Assembly (NCBI GenBank): GCA_003453695.1
Contig: DMNK01000132.1
Location: forward strand, 62,087 to 75,529
Reading direction: 5' to 3'
Length of the DNA: 13,443 bases
DNA from: Acidimicrobiaceae bacterium
Lineage (GTDB): Bacteria; Actinomycetota; Acidimicrobiia; Acidimicrobiales; UBA8190
Shown here: piece by piece, positions 12,915 to 13,443 of the stretch
Position numbering within the stretch: the stretch's first letter is position 1
How the letters are laid out: each line of letters starts with the position of its first letter
The notes under the pieces: model-generated
What the model saw: the letters and a program-made list of their open reading frames with translations, nothing else
Told to the model about the DNA's origin: nothing
The model's database searches: none
Program-made: the position numbers and the translations under genes

Positions 12915-13443
12915 ATGCCATCGGGTCCGGTGTTCCTCGGTACGGTTGTCGACCTGAACCAACCCGGCCGCTATGTCCACTGGTCGATCTTCCAGGTCTC
13001 GGTGGCCAACTTGGTCCTCATCGCCGTCATGGTGGTGATCTTCGCAGCCGCCCTGCTCGTTCCCTTCCCCGGTTCGCGCTCGACGCTCACGCAGGAACCG
13101 CCGCCTGCCGACGGAGACGGCGACGGGCGGGTGAACCTCGGCGCCGACGCAAACACCGCGGCGATGTGGACGGCCCGGTTGCGCACCTGGGGCCTGCGCC
13201 TGCTTCCTCCCAGCAAGCTGGTGCCCGACACCCAGCCGGCGTACGTGGCGTCGTGGGTGTACGTGTTCGGCGTCGCCACGCTGGCGGCACTGGCGGTCGT
13301 CATCGCCTCCGGCTTCGCCATCGCCCTGGGTGGGCCCGACTGGTGGCACTACAACGCCGTGGGGCATTTCTTCAACAGCGTGCACCTGTGGAGCGTCGAA
13401 GCATTCATGGCCTTCATGGTCATCCACCTGTGGGGCAAGTTCT
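12915..13443 (+). CDS. Cytochrome b/b6-family protein, N-terminal part (runs off right edge)
   Basis: The visible 176 residues begin a membrane cytochrome b, the di-haem quinol-oxidising subunit of a bc-type complex. A hydrophobic segment spans about residues 27-50, a soluble stretch 51-108, a second membrane segment about 111-139, and then the helix-B-like haem-binding segment. There His157 (SVHLWS) and His171 (VIHLWG) show the H-x13-H spacing that supplies one axial ligand to each haem. The soluble stretch contains DGDGDGRVN (residues 66-74), resembling a calcium-binding loop. Compared with ordinary b6 or cytochrome b proteins there is an extra N-terminal membrane segment and linker. The ATG at 12915 is the first plausible start. 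The remaining helices and quinone site are outside the window. Confidence 0.85.
   Translation, partial: MPSGPVFLGTVVDLNQPGRYVHWSIFQVSVANLVLIAVMVVIFAAALLVPFPGSRSTLTQEPPPADGDGDGRVNLGADANTAAMWTARLRTWGLRLLPPSKLVPDTQPAYVASWVYVFGVATLAALAVVIASGFAIALGGPDWWHYNAVGHFFNSVHLWSVEAFMAFMVIHLWGKF

Noticed and set aside
11649..13427. Upstream extension of the P450 frame to a 1019-codon reading
   Set aside because: It is antisense to the PIN/TRAM and cytochrome b genes; the P450 fold starts directly after an ideal ribosome binding site.
1..13443. Mobile element, CRISPR array, tRNA or rRNA
   Set aside because: No transposase or integrase motif, spaced direct repeats, cloverleaf-like segments or rRNA-like stretches were found on reading both strands.

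Overview
The window is gene-dense, very GC-rich DNA. It has frequent GTG starts, one apparent TTG start, purine-rich ribosome binding sites and many 1-4 nt gene junctions. Together with a CYP125/CYP142-like cytochrome P450, an F420/PPOX-fold protein, an RsbW-like/SpoIIE-like pair and a YacL-type PIN/TRAM protein, this points to an actinobacterium. My best guess is an Acidimicrobiia-like lineage, but no rRNA or other phylogenetic marker is present to prove it.

Layout. Positions 1-481 (minus) hold the N-terminal part of rlmN, which runs off the left edge. Positions 644-1600 (minus) encode an RsbW-like ATP-binding protein with an extra C-terminal domain. On the plus strand, an alpha/beta hydrolase (1681-2601) and a small VOC-fold protein (2598-3101) overlap by 4 nt and form a two-gene operon. 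They are followed by a large three-GAF SpoIIE-type phosphatase (3228-5657). Its tail converges with, and overlaps, the last gene of a long minus-strand block.

That block, read right to left, is P450 (11648-10368), F420/PPOX protein (10366-9842), a short promoter/operator gap, SDR (9760-8972), DAP-dehydrogenase-like reductase (8975-7899), a large hypothetical protein (7902-6775) and an aminoglycoside-phosphotransferase-like protein (6778-5639). The last four genes are joined by three successive 4-nt stop/start overlaps. The gap before the SDR carries a perfect match to the TnnAACnnGTTnnA operator of the KstR steroid-catabolism repressor, placed over a plausible -35 region. I infer an oxidative/reductive pathway for a steroid- or terpenoid-like lipid. 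The substrate is unknown and the four-gene operon does not correspond to a pathway I can name.

To the right, on the plus strand and divergent from the P450, are a membrane-anchored PIN/TRAM protein (11769-12833) and the N-terminal part of a cytochrome b/b6-family protein (12915 to the right edge) with an H-x13-H haem-ligand pair.

No tRNA, rRNA, CRISPR array, transposase or integrase was seen. Every stretch without a gene is shorter than 300 bases.
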